From an uncultured Porphyromonadaceae bacterium (GTDB lineage Bacteria; Bacteroidota; Bacteroidia; Bacteroidales; Muribaculaceae), in NCBI GenBank assembly GCA_900549445.1, contig UROS01000052.1, positions 1-13,650 on the forward strand: a DNA stretch of 13,650 nucleotides. Direction: 5' to 3'. Below the pieces are notes generated by a model, which was given only the letters and a program-made list of their open reading frames with translations, ran no database searches and was not told the origin of the DNA. Shown here piece by piece: positions 1 through 7,355 of the stretch. Made by a program: the position numbers and the translations under genes. Position 1 is the first letter of the stretch. Every line of letters starts with the position of its first letter.

Positions 1-69
1 AATTCCGATTTAAGCAATAATCTGCATATTATATATACGAATACGCGGTTTTTTTGTTCAATCGAGCAT
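1..69. other. AT-rich non-coding contig edge downstream of radA
   Basis: These 69 bases follow the radA stop and run to the contig edge. They are clearly more AT-rich than the neighbouring genes and contain a run of seven T on the plus strand near 50-56. I find no convincing stem-loop before a T-run on either strand, so no terminator is called. No match to the Bacteroidetes promoter consensus (TTTG and TAnnTTTG) stands out. No open reading frame is visible. Confidence 0.4.
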
Positions 70-1440
70 TCATGCAAACAGTGCGCGGAACGCTTCCTCA
101 ACTTTCGCTACCTCGGTTATCCGTATAGAGAATCCGGAGGTGTCGGTTCCCTTGAGGTTGTTGCGGGGTATGAGAATGGACTCCATTCCGAGCTTTTCGG
201 CCTCAAGGATTCGCTGCTCTATGCGGGTGACAGGACGGATTTCGCCCGACAGCCCGACTTCGCCGGCCATACATACCCGGCGGGGAATGGTCATGTCGAC
301 GTTCGACGACAGTATGGCGCATATCACCGGGAGATCGATGGCCGGGTCGCTCACCTTGAGCCCGCCGGCAATATTGAGAAACACGTCCTTCTGGGCAAGT
401 TTAAAACCCACCCGTTTTTCGAGCACGGCAAGGAGCATGTTCATGCGCTTGGAGTCGAATCCGGTGACGGAGCGCTGCGGTGTGCCGTAGGCGGCGGTGC
501 TGACCAGCGCCTGGATCTCGATCAGAAAAGGCCGGATACCCTCCATTGTCACTCCGACGGCTATGCCCGAGAGTTCTTCGCCGGCCTGCGTAAGCAGCAT
601 TTCCGACGGGTTGGTGACCTCCCGCAACCCGCGCTGGCACATTTCGTAGATGCCGAGTTCGGAGGTGGAACCGAATCGGTTCTTTATGGAGCGGAGTATG
701 CGGTACATATGCTGACGGTCTCCTTCGAACTGGAGCACGGCGTCGACAATATGCTCGAGGACTTTTGGCCCGGCTATGCTGCCCTCTTTGTTGATATGGC
801 CTATCATCATCACCGGCACTCCGGATTCTTTGGCATATTTCAGAAGCCGGGCGGCGCATTCGCGCACCTGGCTCACGCTGCCCGCCACGGATTCGATGGC
901 GTCGGAAGCGATGGTCTGGATGGAGTCGATGACGAGCAACTGCGGGGAGGTGGCGCGGATATGCTCGAAAATAGTCTCGAGCGATGTCTCGCAGACTATC
1001 AGCACGTTTTCGTTGAGTTTTCCCAGACGGTCGGCGCGCATTTTTAGCTGTTGCGGACTTTCCTCACCCGATACGTAGAGCACGCGGCGCGATTTTATCG
1101 ACAGCGTGTTCTGCAGCACGAGCGTTGATTTGCCGATACCCGGCTCACCGCCGATCAGTACCAGGGAGCCGGCTACGAGGCCACCCCCGAGCACACGGTT
1201 AAGCTCGCCGCTGGGCATCCGGACGCGGGTCTCTCCGGTGGTTTCTATCTGCGAGACCGGCACCGGTTTGGAGCGGGTGGCGCCGGTTCCGACGGCGAGT
1301 GAGCGCGAGCTTTTCGAGGCTGCCACGCGCTCCTCTACCATAGTGTTCCATTCGCCGCAGGCCGGGCAGCGCCCTTCCCATTTGGGCGACTCGTTGCCGC
1401 AGCTGTTGCAGAACCATACGGATTTGTATTTCTGTGCCAT
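70..1440 (-). CDS. radA: DNA repair protein RadA (RadA/Sms)
   Basis: RadA is a RecA-related cytoplasmic ATPase that drives branch migration of recombination intermediates and helps process stalled forks. The 456-residue length is normal for the family. A four-cysteine zinc finger lies at C11, C14, C25 and C28. Walker A (GEPGIGKST) is at 98-106, the Walker B strand (LLVIDS) at about 168-173, and the RadA-specific KNRFG motif at 253-257. The C-terminal third is the Lon-protease-like domain expected to shape the ring. The start is supported because the zinc finger begins a few residues in, as is usual. The gene lies 8 bases after the stop of the RNA methyltransferase gene and is probably co-transcribed with it. 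No strong Shine-Dalgarno sequence is present, as is common in Bacteroidetes. The gene is intact with all key residues present. Confidence 0.97.
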   Translation of the reverse strand: MAQKYKSVWFCNSCGNESPKWEGRCPACGEWNTMVEERVAASKSSRSLAVGTGATRSKPVPVSQIETTGETRVRMPSGELNRVLGGGLVAGSLVLIGGEPGIGKSTLVLQNTLSIKSRRVLYVSGEESPQQLKMRADRLGKLNENVLIVCETSLETIFEHIRATSPQLLVIDSIQTIASDAIESVAGSVSQVRECAARLLKYAKESGVPVMMIGHINKEGSIAGPKVLEHIVDAVLQFEGDRQHMYRILRSIKNRFGSTSELGIYEMCQRGLREVTNPSEMLLTQAGEELSGIAVGVTMEGIRPFLIEIQALVSTAAYGTPQRSVTGFDSKRMNMLLAVLEKRVGFKLAQKDVFLNIAGGLKVSDPAIDLPVICAILSSNVDMTIPRRVCMAGEVGLSGEIRPVTRIEQRILEAEKLGMESILIPRNNLKGTDTSGFSIRITEVAKVEEAFRALFA

Positions 1441-1448
1441 GGCTGTCT

Positions 1449-2216
1449 TTATCTTCTGAACATTGCGAGGGTTATTGCGGTGGCTATGGCGGCGTTGAGC
1501 GACTCGGAGGTCTGCCGTCCCGGAGGATACGACGGAATGGTGAGACGGCGTGTGACGGTAGTTCCCACCGCTTCGCTGATTCCGTTGCCCTCGTTGCCGG
1601 TTATGATTATGCCGGCAGGAGAGAGTCGGGCATCGTTTATGTTTTCGCCGTTGAGATAGGTGCCGTATACTTCCGGCGCATCCGCTTCGGCAATCATTGC
1701 CGGAAGGTCACCGTAAATCACCTTCACCCGCGCAATGGCGCCCATGGTTGCCTGGACGGTTTTGGGCGAGAAGATGTCGGCGGTCTCGCGCGAGGCAAGG
1801 ATGGTGTCGACCCCCATCCAGTCGGCCACGCGCACTATCGTGCCGAGGTTGCCGGGATCCTGGATGGTGTCGAGAGCCAGCACGAGGTTGCTGTCTGCCA
1901 AGCCCTTTATTACGATGCCGGAACGGTCGGGGATTTCGTAGACGGCAACAACCTGAGGTGGCGTTTTCAGGGATGATATCCTGCTCATCGAGCCGCGGGG
2001 CGCGCAGTAGAGCGATTCGGGTGGAAGAGTACGCTCAATACCGGGGTTTTCGTCGTACCACTGCCGGGTTGCCACGAGGCAGCGGAGGGTAAAATGCCCG
2101 AGAGTATCGAGCACGCATTTCGTACCTTCGGCTTTGAATATCCCGAGTTCAGTCCGGCGCTTGGTCTGGTCGAGCGAATGGATTGTCTTGCAGAGTGCTG
2201 ATGTTATATCCTGCAT
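1449..2216 (-). CDS. TrmH/SpoU-family RNA 2'-O-methyltransferase
   Basis: This 255-residue protein is a SPOUT-class methyltransferase that should transfer a methyl group from S-adenosylmethionine to a ribose 2'-OH in rRNA or tRNA. The N-terminal part carries a substrate-binding-type segment (FKAEGTKCV, about 27-35). The SPOUT domain then shows motif 1 around 111-133, with DPGNLGTIVR giving N123 and the catalytic-type R129. Motif 2 (TGNEGNG) is at 206-212. Motif 3 contains SESLN at 237-241 and forms the trefoil-knot cofactor pocket. Length and layout fit the TrmH group, which includes RlmB and TrmH, but the exact target nucleotide cannot be read from sequence, so no symbol is given. It precedes radA by 8 bases. 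Its start codon lies only 12 bases after the U-tract of the secA terminator, which leaves little room for its own promoter. Confidence 0.93.
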   Translation of the reverse strand: MQDITSALCKTIHSLDQTKRRTELGIFKAEGTKCVLDTLGHFTLRCLVATRQWYDENPGIERTLPPESLYCAPRGSMSRISSLKTPPQVVAVYEIPDRSGIVIKGLADSNLVLALDTIQDPGNLGTIVRVADWMGVDTILASRETADIFSPKTVQATMGAIARVKVIYGDLPAMIAEADAPEVYGTYLNGENINDARLSPAGIIITGNEGNGISEAVGTTVTRRLTIPSYPPGRQTSESLNAAIATAITLAMFRR

Positions 2217-2228
2217 AGGAGTCGTTAT

Positions 2229-2264
2229 AAAAAAGCAACGCCGCGCCTGCCGGCACGACGCTGC
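2229..2264 (-). terminator. Rho-independent terminator of secA
   Basis: On the minus strand, 21 bases after the secA stop, the arms GCAGCGTCGTGCC and GGCGCGGCGTTGC can form an uninterrupted 13-base-pair stem with three G-U pairs (2235-2264). The loop is GGCA. Six U follow at once (2229-2234). This is a textbook intrinsic terminator for transcription leaving secA. On the plus strand the hairpin is not followed by a T-run, so it acts in one direction. The RNA methyltransferase start codon follows 12 bases after the U-tract. Confidence 0.88.
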
Positions 2265-2284
2265 CTGAAAAATTTTAAGGAGTA

Positions 2285-5200
2285 TCAGAGCCCTTTGCCG
2301 TGGCAGTTCTTGTATTTCTTGCCTGAACCGCAGGGGCAGGGATCGTTACGGTTTATGCGCGGCCCTGCCTTTACGGGCTGGGGTGCCTGGCGGGTCTGCG
2401 GCGCAGAGGCTGCGGCGCGCTGGTCGGCTTCGCCCGGCAGATTCTCGCGCGAGGTGCGCAGGTTGGAGTAGTCCTGACGCTTCTCCGGCATTGCACGCTC
2501 CACCTTGGGAGCGGGTTTCGGAGCCTCGGCGGCCTGCGATTCGGAATCCGATGCGGGAGCCTGTGCTGAAGGCGCGGGCGCCTGCTGAACGTAGATTTGC
2601 CCGCGCATGAGGGTCGACAGAGCCTTCACGTTGAGTGTATTGAGCATCTGTTCGAAGAGGTGGAACGACTCGACTTTGTAGATTACGAGCGGATCCTTCT
2701 GCTCGTATGAGGCGTTCTGCACGCTCTGGCGCAGCTGGTCGAGCTCGCGGAGATGCTCTTTCCAGAGTTCGTCGATGGTGACGAGAAGCACAGCCTTATG
2801 CCATTCCTTAACGATGCTGCGGCAGTTGGAATCGTATGCCTCGTTGATGTCGACCACGAGGTTGAAGAAGCGCTTGCCGTCGGTCATAGGAACGGCGATT
2901 CTGCCCTTGAAACCGCGGTTTTCAACGCAGTCCTTTATCACCGGTTCGGCAACCTCGAGGATTCTCTGCGATTTGCGGCTGAATGCCTCGTTGGCCGCCT
3001 CATGGATTTTCTGTATGGCGTCCTCCTTTTCGAGGTTGCGGTATTCCTCGGCGGTGAAGGGGGGCTCGATGGTGAGCACGCGGAGCAGTTCCATAGAGAG
3101 GTCGTCGAAGTCGGCCGGGCCGTAGTTGTTGACGAGGTTCTCGATCACGTCCCACATCATGTTGGCGATGTCGATGCCGATTCGTTCGCCCAGCAGGGCG
3201 TGGTGACGGCGGCTGTAGATGTAGGTGCGCTGCTTGTTCATCACGTCGTCGTATTCGAGCAGGCGCTTGCGGATACCGAAGTTGTTCTCCTCCACGCGCT
3301 TCTGGGCGTTGCCGATGGCTTTCGTGACCATTCCGCTCTCTATGCGCTCTCCCTCCTCGAGTCCGAGGGTGTCGAGCATTTTCATGACTCGGTCGGTTGC
3401 GAACAGACGCATAAGCTGATCTTCGAACGACACGTAGAACACTGACGAACCGGGGTCGCCCTGACGTCCGGCACGACCGCGGAGCTGGCGGTCGACGCGG
3501 CGCGACTCGTGGCGCTCGGTGCCTATGATGGCGAGGCCACCGGCTTCCTTAACCTCCGGGGTAAGCTTGATGTCGGTGCCTCGGCCCGCCATGTTGGTGG
3601 CGATGGTGACAGTACCTTTGCGGCCGGCGTTTGCAACGATTTCAGCCTCTTTCTGGTGAAGTTTGGCGTTGAGGACGTTGTGGGGGATATGGCGCATGGT
3701 GAGCATTCGGCTCAGCAGCTCGGATATTTCCACCGAGGTGGTGCCCACGAGCACGGGGCGTCCTGCTTTCACGAGTTCCTGGATTTCCTCGATAACGGCG
3801 GCGTATTTTTCCTTCTTGGTCTTGTAGACGCGGTCGTTCATGTCGATTCGTGCCACCGGTTTGTTGGTGGGGATGGTGACTACGTCGAGCTTGTAGATGT
3901 CCCAGAGCTCGCCCGCCTCGGTTTCGGCGGTACCGGTCATACCGGCGAGCTTATGGTACATGCGGAAGTAGTTCTGCAGGGTGATGGTGGCGAAGGTCTG
4001 GGTGGCGGCCTCGACTTTCACGCCCTCCTTCGCCTCGATGGCCTGGTGGAGACCGTCGCTGTAACGGCGTCCCTCCATGATACGGCCCGTCTGCTCGTCG
4101 ACGATCTTGATTTTGCCGTCGTCGATTACGTATTCAACGTCTTTCTCGAAGAGCGTGTAGGCCTTGAGCAACTGGGTGACGGTGTGGACTCGCTCCGATT
4201 TAACGGCGTAGTCCTGCATTAGCTCGTCCTTGCGGGCCTGACGCTGGGCGAGGTCGGGTATGGTCTCGGCCTCGCTGAGCAGTGATGCGATGTCGGGGAG
4301 CACGAAGAAGTTGGGGTCGTCGGTCTTTCCGGTGAGTTCGTCGATACCTTTGTCGGTGAGCTCCACGCTGCGGTTTTTCTCGTCGATCACGAAGTAGAGC
4401 GGGTCGGTAACCACCGGCATCTCTCTCTGGTTGTCCTGGAGGTAATAGGCTTCGGTCTCGAGCAGCTGGTTCTTCATGCCTTCCTGCGAGAGGAACTTGA
4501 TGAGGGCGCCGTTTTTCGGCAGACCCTTGTAGGCGCGGAAGAGGAGCAGGGCGCCTTCCTTGCGCACCTCCTTGTCGTCGCTGGCGAGCTTGGTCTTTGC
4601 CTCGGCCAGGATTTTAGTGACGAGGCGGCGCTGGGCTTCCACTACCTTTTCAACATTGAACCGGTACTGGTCGAAGAGCTGGTCGTCGCCTTTCGGAACG
4701 GGGCCGGATATGATGAGAGGGGTACGGGCATCGTCGATGAGCACGGAGTCGACCTCGTCGACGATGGCGTAATAGTGCTTGCGCTGCACCATGTCGCCGG
4801 GTGTCATCGCCATGTTGTCGCGCAGATAGTCGAAGCCGAATTCGTTGTTTGTTCCGAAGGTTATGTCGCAGTTGTAGGCGGCGCGGCGCTCGGGGGTATT
4901 GGGATCGTGCTTGTCGATGCAGTCGACGGTAGAGCCGTGGAACATATACAGCGGGCCCATCCACTCGGAGTCGCGTTTCGACAGGTAGTCGTTGACGGTT
5001 ACCACGTGGACGCCTTTGCCCGAGAGCGAGCGGAGGAATACGGGGAGTGTGGCCACGAGGGTTTTACCTTCGCCGGTGGCCATTTCGGCGATTTTGCCCT
5101 GATGGAGCACGATACCGCCTATGAGCTGAACGCGGTAGTGGACCATGTCCCATTTAATCTCATTGCCGCCAGCCATCCAGTGGTTGCGGTATATGGCCTT

Positions 5201-5653
5201 GTCGCCGTCGATGCTCACGAAGTCCTTGCCTGCTGCGGCGAGGTCGCGGTCCATCTGCGTGGCGGTCACCTCGATGGTCTCGTTGGCGGCGAAGCGCGCT
5301 GCGGTCTCGCGGATAGCAGCGAAGACCACCGGGAGGTTTTCGTTGAGTTTGTCTTCGATTGTGTCGAGAATAGATTTCTCGTTCTGGTCGATTTTGTCCC
5401 AGAGAGGCTGACGCTCGTCGAAGGGGAGATCTTCCACCTTTGCCTTGAGTTCGGCAATTTCCGTCTCGTAGGGTGCGACGGCTTCCTTAATGGAGGTGCG
5501 GACGTCGGTAATTTTCTGTCGGAGCTCATCGTTGGTCAGGGTTTTCATGCCTGGACCCTCGGCTTCGATTTTCTTGACGATAGGTTCGATTTCTTTCAGG
5601 TCGCGGGTGGACTTGTCACCGAATATCTTGGTCAGAAATGATAAGAATGACAT
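2285..5653 (-). CDS. secA: Preprotein translocase ATPase SecA
   Basis: SecA is the motor that pushes unfolded secretory proteins through SecYEG at the inner membrane. At 1122 residues it is about 220 longer than E. coli SecA (901). Walker A (ATGEGKT) is at 192-198 and the Walker B region (DEVDSVLIDDAR) at 299-310. Downstream come the second nucleotide-binding domain (ATNMAGRGTDI, then QLRGRAGRQGDPGSS) and the helical scaffold (DELWKEHL). An Ala/Pro-rich linker (about 1035-1100) leads to the zinc-binding SEC-C tail with C1106, C1108, C1117 and H1118, which binds SecB or ribosomes in other bacteria. Compared from memory with E. coli, extra sequence sits near 62-98, 122-168 and 325-400, as expected in Bacteroidetes. 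The start fits the family (a short hydrophobic helix, then FGDKSTRDLKE). The 5' leader is A-rich without a Shine-Dalgarno sequence. Transcription ends at a strong hairpin 21 bases downstream. Confidence 0.98.
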   Translation of the reverse strand: MSFLSFLTKIFGDKSTRDLKEIEPIVKKIEAEGPGMKTLTNDELRQKITDVRTSIKEAVAPYETEIAELKAKVEDLPFDERQPLWDKIDQNEKSILDTIEDKLNENLPVVFAAIRETAARFAANETIEVTATQMDRDLAAAGKDFVSIDGDKAIYRNHWMAGGNEIKWDMVHYRVQLIGGIVLHQGKIAEMATGEGKTLVATLPVFLRSLSGKGVHVVTVNDYLSKRDSEWMGPLYMFHGSTVDCIDKHDPNTPERRAAYNCDITFGTNNEFGFDYLRDNMAMTPGDMVQRKHYYAIVDEVDSVLIDDARTPLIISGPVPKGDDQLFDQYRFNVEKVVEAQRRLVTKILAEAKTKLASDDKEVRKEGALLLFRAYKGLPKNGALIKFLSQEGMKNQLLETEAYYLQDNQREMPVVTDPLYFVIDEKNRSVELTDKGIDELTGKTDDPNFFVLPDIASLLSEAETIPDLAQRQARKDELMQDYAVKSERVHTVTQLLKAYTLFEKDVEYVIDDGKIKIVDEQTGRIMEGRRYSDGLHQAIEAKEGVKVEAATQTFATITLQNYFRMYHKLAGMTGTAETEAGELWDIYKLDVVTIPTNKPVARIDMNDRVYKTKKEKYAAVIEEIQELVKAGRPVLVGTTSVEISELLSRMLTMRHIPHNVLNAKLHQKEAEIVANAGRKGTVTIATNMAGRGTDIKLTPEVKEAGGLAIIGTERHESRRVDRQLRGRAGRQGDPGSSVFYVSFEDQLMRLFATDRVMKMLDTLGLEEGERIESGMVTKAIGNAQKRVEENNFGIRKRLLEYDDVMNKQRTYIYSRRHHALLGERIGIDIANMMWDVIENLVNNYGPADFDDLSMELLRVLTIEPPFTAEEYRNLEKEDAIQKIHEAANEAFSRKSQRILEVAEPVIKDCVENRGFKGRIAVPMTDGKRFFNLVVDINEAYDSNCRSIVKEWHKAVLLVTIDELWKEHLRELDQLRQSVQNASYEQKDPLVIYKVESFHLFEQMLNTLNVKALSTLMRGQIYVQQAPAPSAQAPASDSESQAAEAPKPAPKVERAMPEKRQDYSNLRTSRENLPGEADQRAAASAPQTRQAPQPVKAGPRINRNDPCPCGSGKKYKNCHGKGL

Positions 5654-5720
5654 TTATATATGTGGTTTTGTTTTTTTAGCTTGGTTTTGTATAATATAAG
5701 GGTAAAGAGGCCGATATTGT
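5654..5720 (-). promoter_or_regulatory. AT-rich leader upstream of secA (possible promoter, uncertain)
   Basis: These 67 bases separate the alkaline-phosphatase-like gene from secA and form the largest gap in the right-hand cluster. On the minus strand they contain an AT block (TTATATTATAC) followed by an A-rich stretch with a run of seven A just before the secA ATG. A-rich leaders commonly stand in for Shine-Dalgarno sequences in Bacteroidetes. No clear TAnnTTTG (-7) plus TTG (-33) pair is present, so a secA promoter is only possible. There is no terminator-like hairpin, so readthrough from the upstream genes is likely. Confidence 0.3.
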
Positions 5721-7355
5721 TTACCGGAGCCTCACGGGAGCGGTTGCCGCGGCGTTGGGCGACCGAATGCGGAGTATCCGCGCCACCGTGGGTGCGATGG
5801 AGCGGGCGTCGACGGGGATGTCGATGCGCTGCGATTCGATTCCGGGCGACAGAATGTAGACCGGAGAGGTGGTCACAACGTTTCTTACCACGGGGCCGTT
5901 GGCCGAAGCGGGGTTGATTTCGCCGTCTTCGCCGGTGTTGTCTGTTATTTCCCATCCGGGATTCACGAGCACGAGCAGATCGCCGGCATGGTTGAGCGAG
6001 GTGTTGCGGCGCAGGGCGTAGCCGTTGTCGCCGGCGCGGCTCGAGAGTATGTCGTCGATAGTGAATACTTCCGAAACTCCGGTCATGCGGGTGAGCAGGC
6101 GTGCCGCTTCGGCGCGTATGGCTGCCGGGTCGAGGTCGCGCTCCTTAAGGAGAGCATTGTTGAGGTAGAGATAGCCGTTGTGGAATCCGCTCACGTAGTC
6201 ACCGTTGCCGTGAAGGGCGATGAGGTACATGTTGAGCAGCGAGATTGCGCGCCGGGGCGAGAATACGCCGTATGGAATGTGCCAGCGTTCCTCCTCGCGC
6301 TTGGAGTCGGTGGGGGTGGGGGTGCCGGCCACAAAAACGAGCGTATGATCCATTCCGGGGCCCTTTTCAATCGCCTGAAAGAGGTTGGAGAGGTCGGCGT
6401 CGAGGCGCAGGTAGGCGTCCATGGTCTCTATGCGGTTGTCGGCTTCCCTGCCGTACTGATAGGGAGCGAGTGTGTAGCTGAGATTGACCATGTCGGTCAC
6501 GTCTTTCTGCCCGAGTTGCATCGAGGTGATGTAGTCGATGGCGAGGGAGGTCACTTCGCGGTTGGCCGGCGCCGAGGTCTTGAAGGCTTTGAAGCGGTTT
6601 GGGTCGCGGGCCGGGAAAGTGTGGCGGAAGGGGTATATCTTCTTGTATTCCGGAAGGTCGGGATAGCGGTCAAGTGGAACCGACGGAGTCCAGCCAAGGG
6701 TGTCGAGCCGCGAGGCAAGCGGGGAGAAATGGTTGCGCTTCGACACGGGCTGTGGCGAGTCGCGGTAGAAAGTCGACGTCACCCATTTTCCGGAGATGTC
6801 GCTGATCCAGTATGCGCTGTTGCCGGCATGTCCGGCGAGGATGATGGCAATCTGAGCGTCGGGGGCGATGGCGTGAACCTGTCCGATGCCGCCGTCGGCT
6901 ATGCGGATTTCGTCGCTGAGGGTGGAAACGAGCAGCGGTTCGGGGGTGAATGCGGCGTCGGAGTAGTTTCCGATTTTCGAGGCGCTCAGAAGCACCGGAT
7001 GGTCGGCTTTTTTCTCTACGCTGTAGACTCTGGCGGCGGGTATTCCGTTGACCGACGGGGCCGAACCGGAGATGAGCATTGCCGTTGCGGCGGTGGCGTC
7101 GATTCCGGGACCGAAGTCAACGTTTTCAATCGAAACTCCGGAGTCGAGAAGCCTTTTGAAGCCTCCTTCGCCGAAATTTCCGCGGAGAAGGTCGAGGCAG
7201 TCGCTCTGCAGCCCTTCCACGAAGATGCCTACCACGAGGGTGGGACGTTTCGGCAGCCTGAGGTCGGGAGCTGTTGCCGCAGTGATGCCGAGCGACACCA
7301 TAGAGGCTACGATGGCACACGCTACACGGGCTGTTATTTGCGACTTTTTGACCAT
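5721..7355 (-). CDS. Exported alkaline-phosphatase-superfamily (PafA-like) protein, probable pseudoenzyme
   Basis: This 544-residue protein starts with a signal peptide (basic VKK, a hydrophobic stretch at about 9-27, then small residues), so it should act in the periplasm or at the outer membrane. The fold is that of PafA-like alkaline phosphatases and phosphodiesterases. It shows VGIFVEGLQ (42-50), FGEGGFKRLL (61-70), an ISGSAPSVNGI segment (95-105), AGHAGNSAYW (174-183) with KWVTSTFY (190-197), YLRLDADL (315-322) and a C-terminal SIAPTVARIL (519-528). The active site looks destroyed. The first metal-ligand Asp is E47 and the nucleophile Thr aligns with A87, though T88 is adjacent. The Asp and His of the DxxxH motif become P298 and G302, the ADHG motif is replaced by AGTP (343-346), and the C-terminal ligand His is not found. 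I infer a non-catalytic binding or scaffold role, or a very divergent activity. Its start overlaps the end of lnb by 22 bases. Automated annotation would probably call it an alkaline phosphatase family protein. Confidence 0.85.
   Translation of the reverse strand: MVKKSQITARVACAIVASMVSLGITAATAPDLRLPKRPTLVVGIFVEGLQSDCLDLLRGNFGEGGFKRLLDSGVSIENVDFGPGIDATAATAMLISGSAPSVNGIPAARVYSVEKKADHPVLLSASKIGNYSDAAFTPEPLLVSTLSDEIRIADGGIGQVHAIAPDAQIAIILAGHAGNSAYWISDISGKWVTSTFYRDSPQPVSKRNHFSPLASRLDTLGWTPSVPLDRYPDLPEYKKIYPFRHTFPARDPNRFKAFKTSAPANREVTSLAIDYITSMQLGQKDVTDMVNLSYTLAPYQYGREADNRIETMDAYLRLDADLSNLFQAIEKGPGMDHTLVFVAGTPTPTDSKREEERWHIPYGVFSPRRAISLLNMYLIALHGNGDYVSGFHNGYLYLNNALLKERDLDPAAIRAEAARLLTRMTGVSEVFTIDDILSSRAGDNGYALRRNTSLNHAGDLLVLVNPGWEITDNTGEDGEINPASANGPVVRNVVTTSPVYILSPGIESQRIDIPVDARSIAPTVARILRIRSPNAAATAPVRLR

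Noticed and set aside
1..69. Terminator for radA in the AT-rich contig edge
   Set aside because: There is a T-run on the plus strand, but no stable stem precedes it, and nothing on the minus strand forms a hairpin followed by U.
4775..5641. 288-codon plus-strand open frame opposite the start of secA, and a similar 255-codon frame at 11665-12432 opposite the OstA-like gene
   Set aside because: Both are shadows of well-supported minus-strand genes with no motifs of their own.
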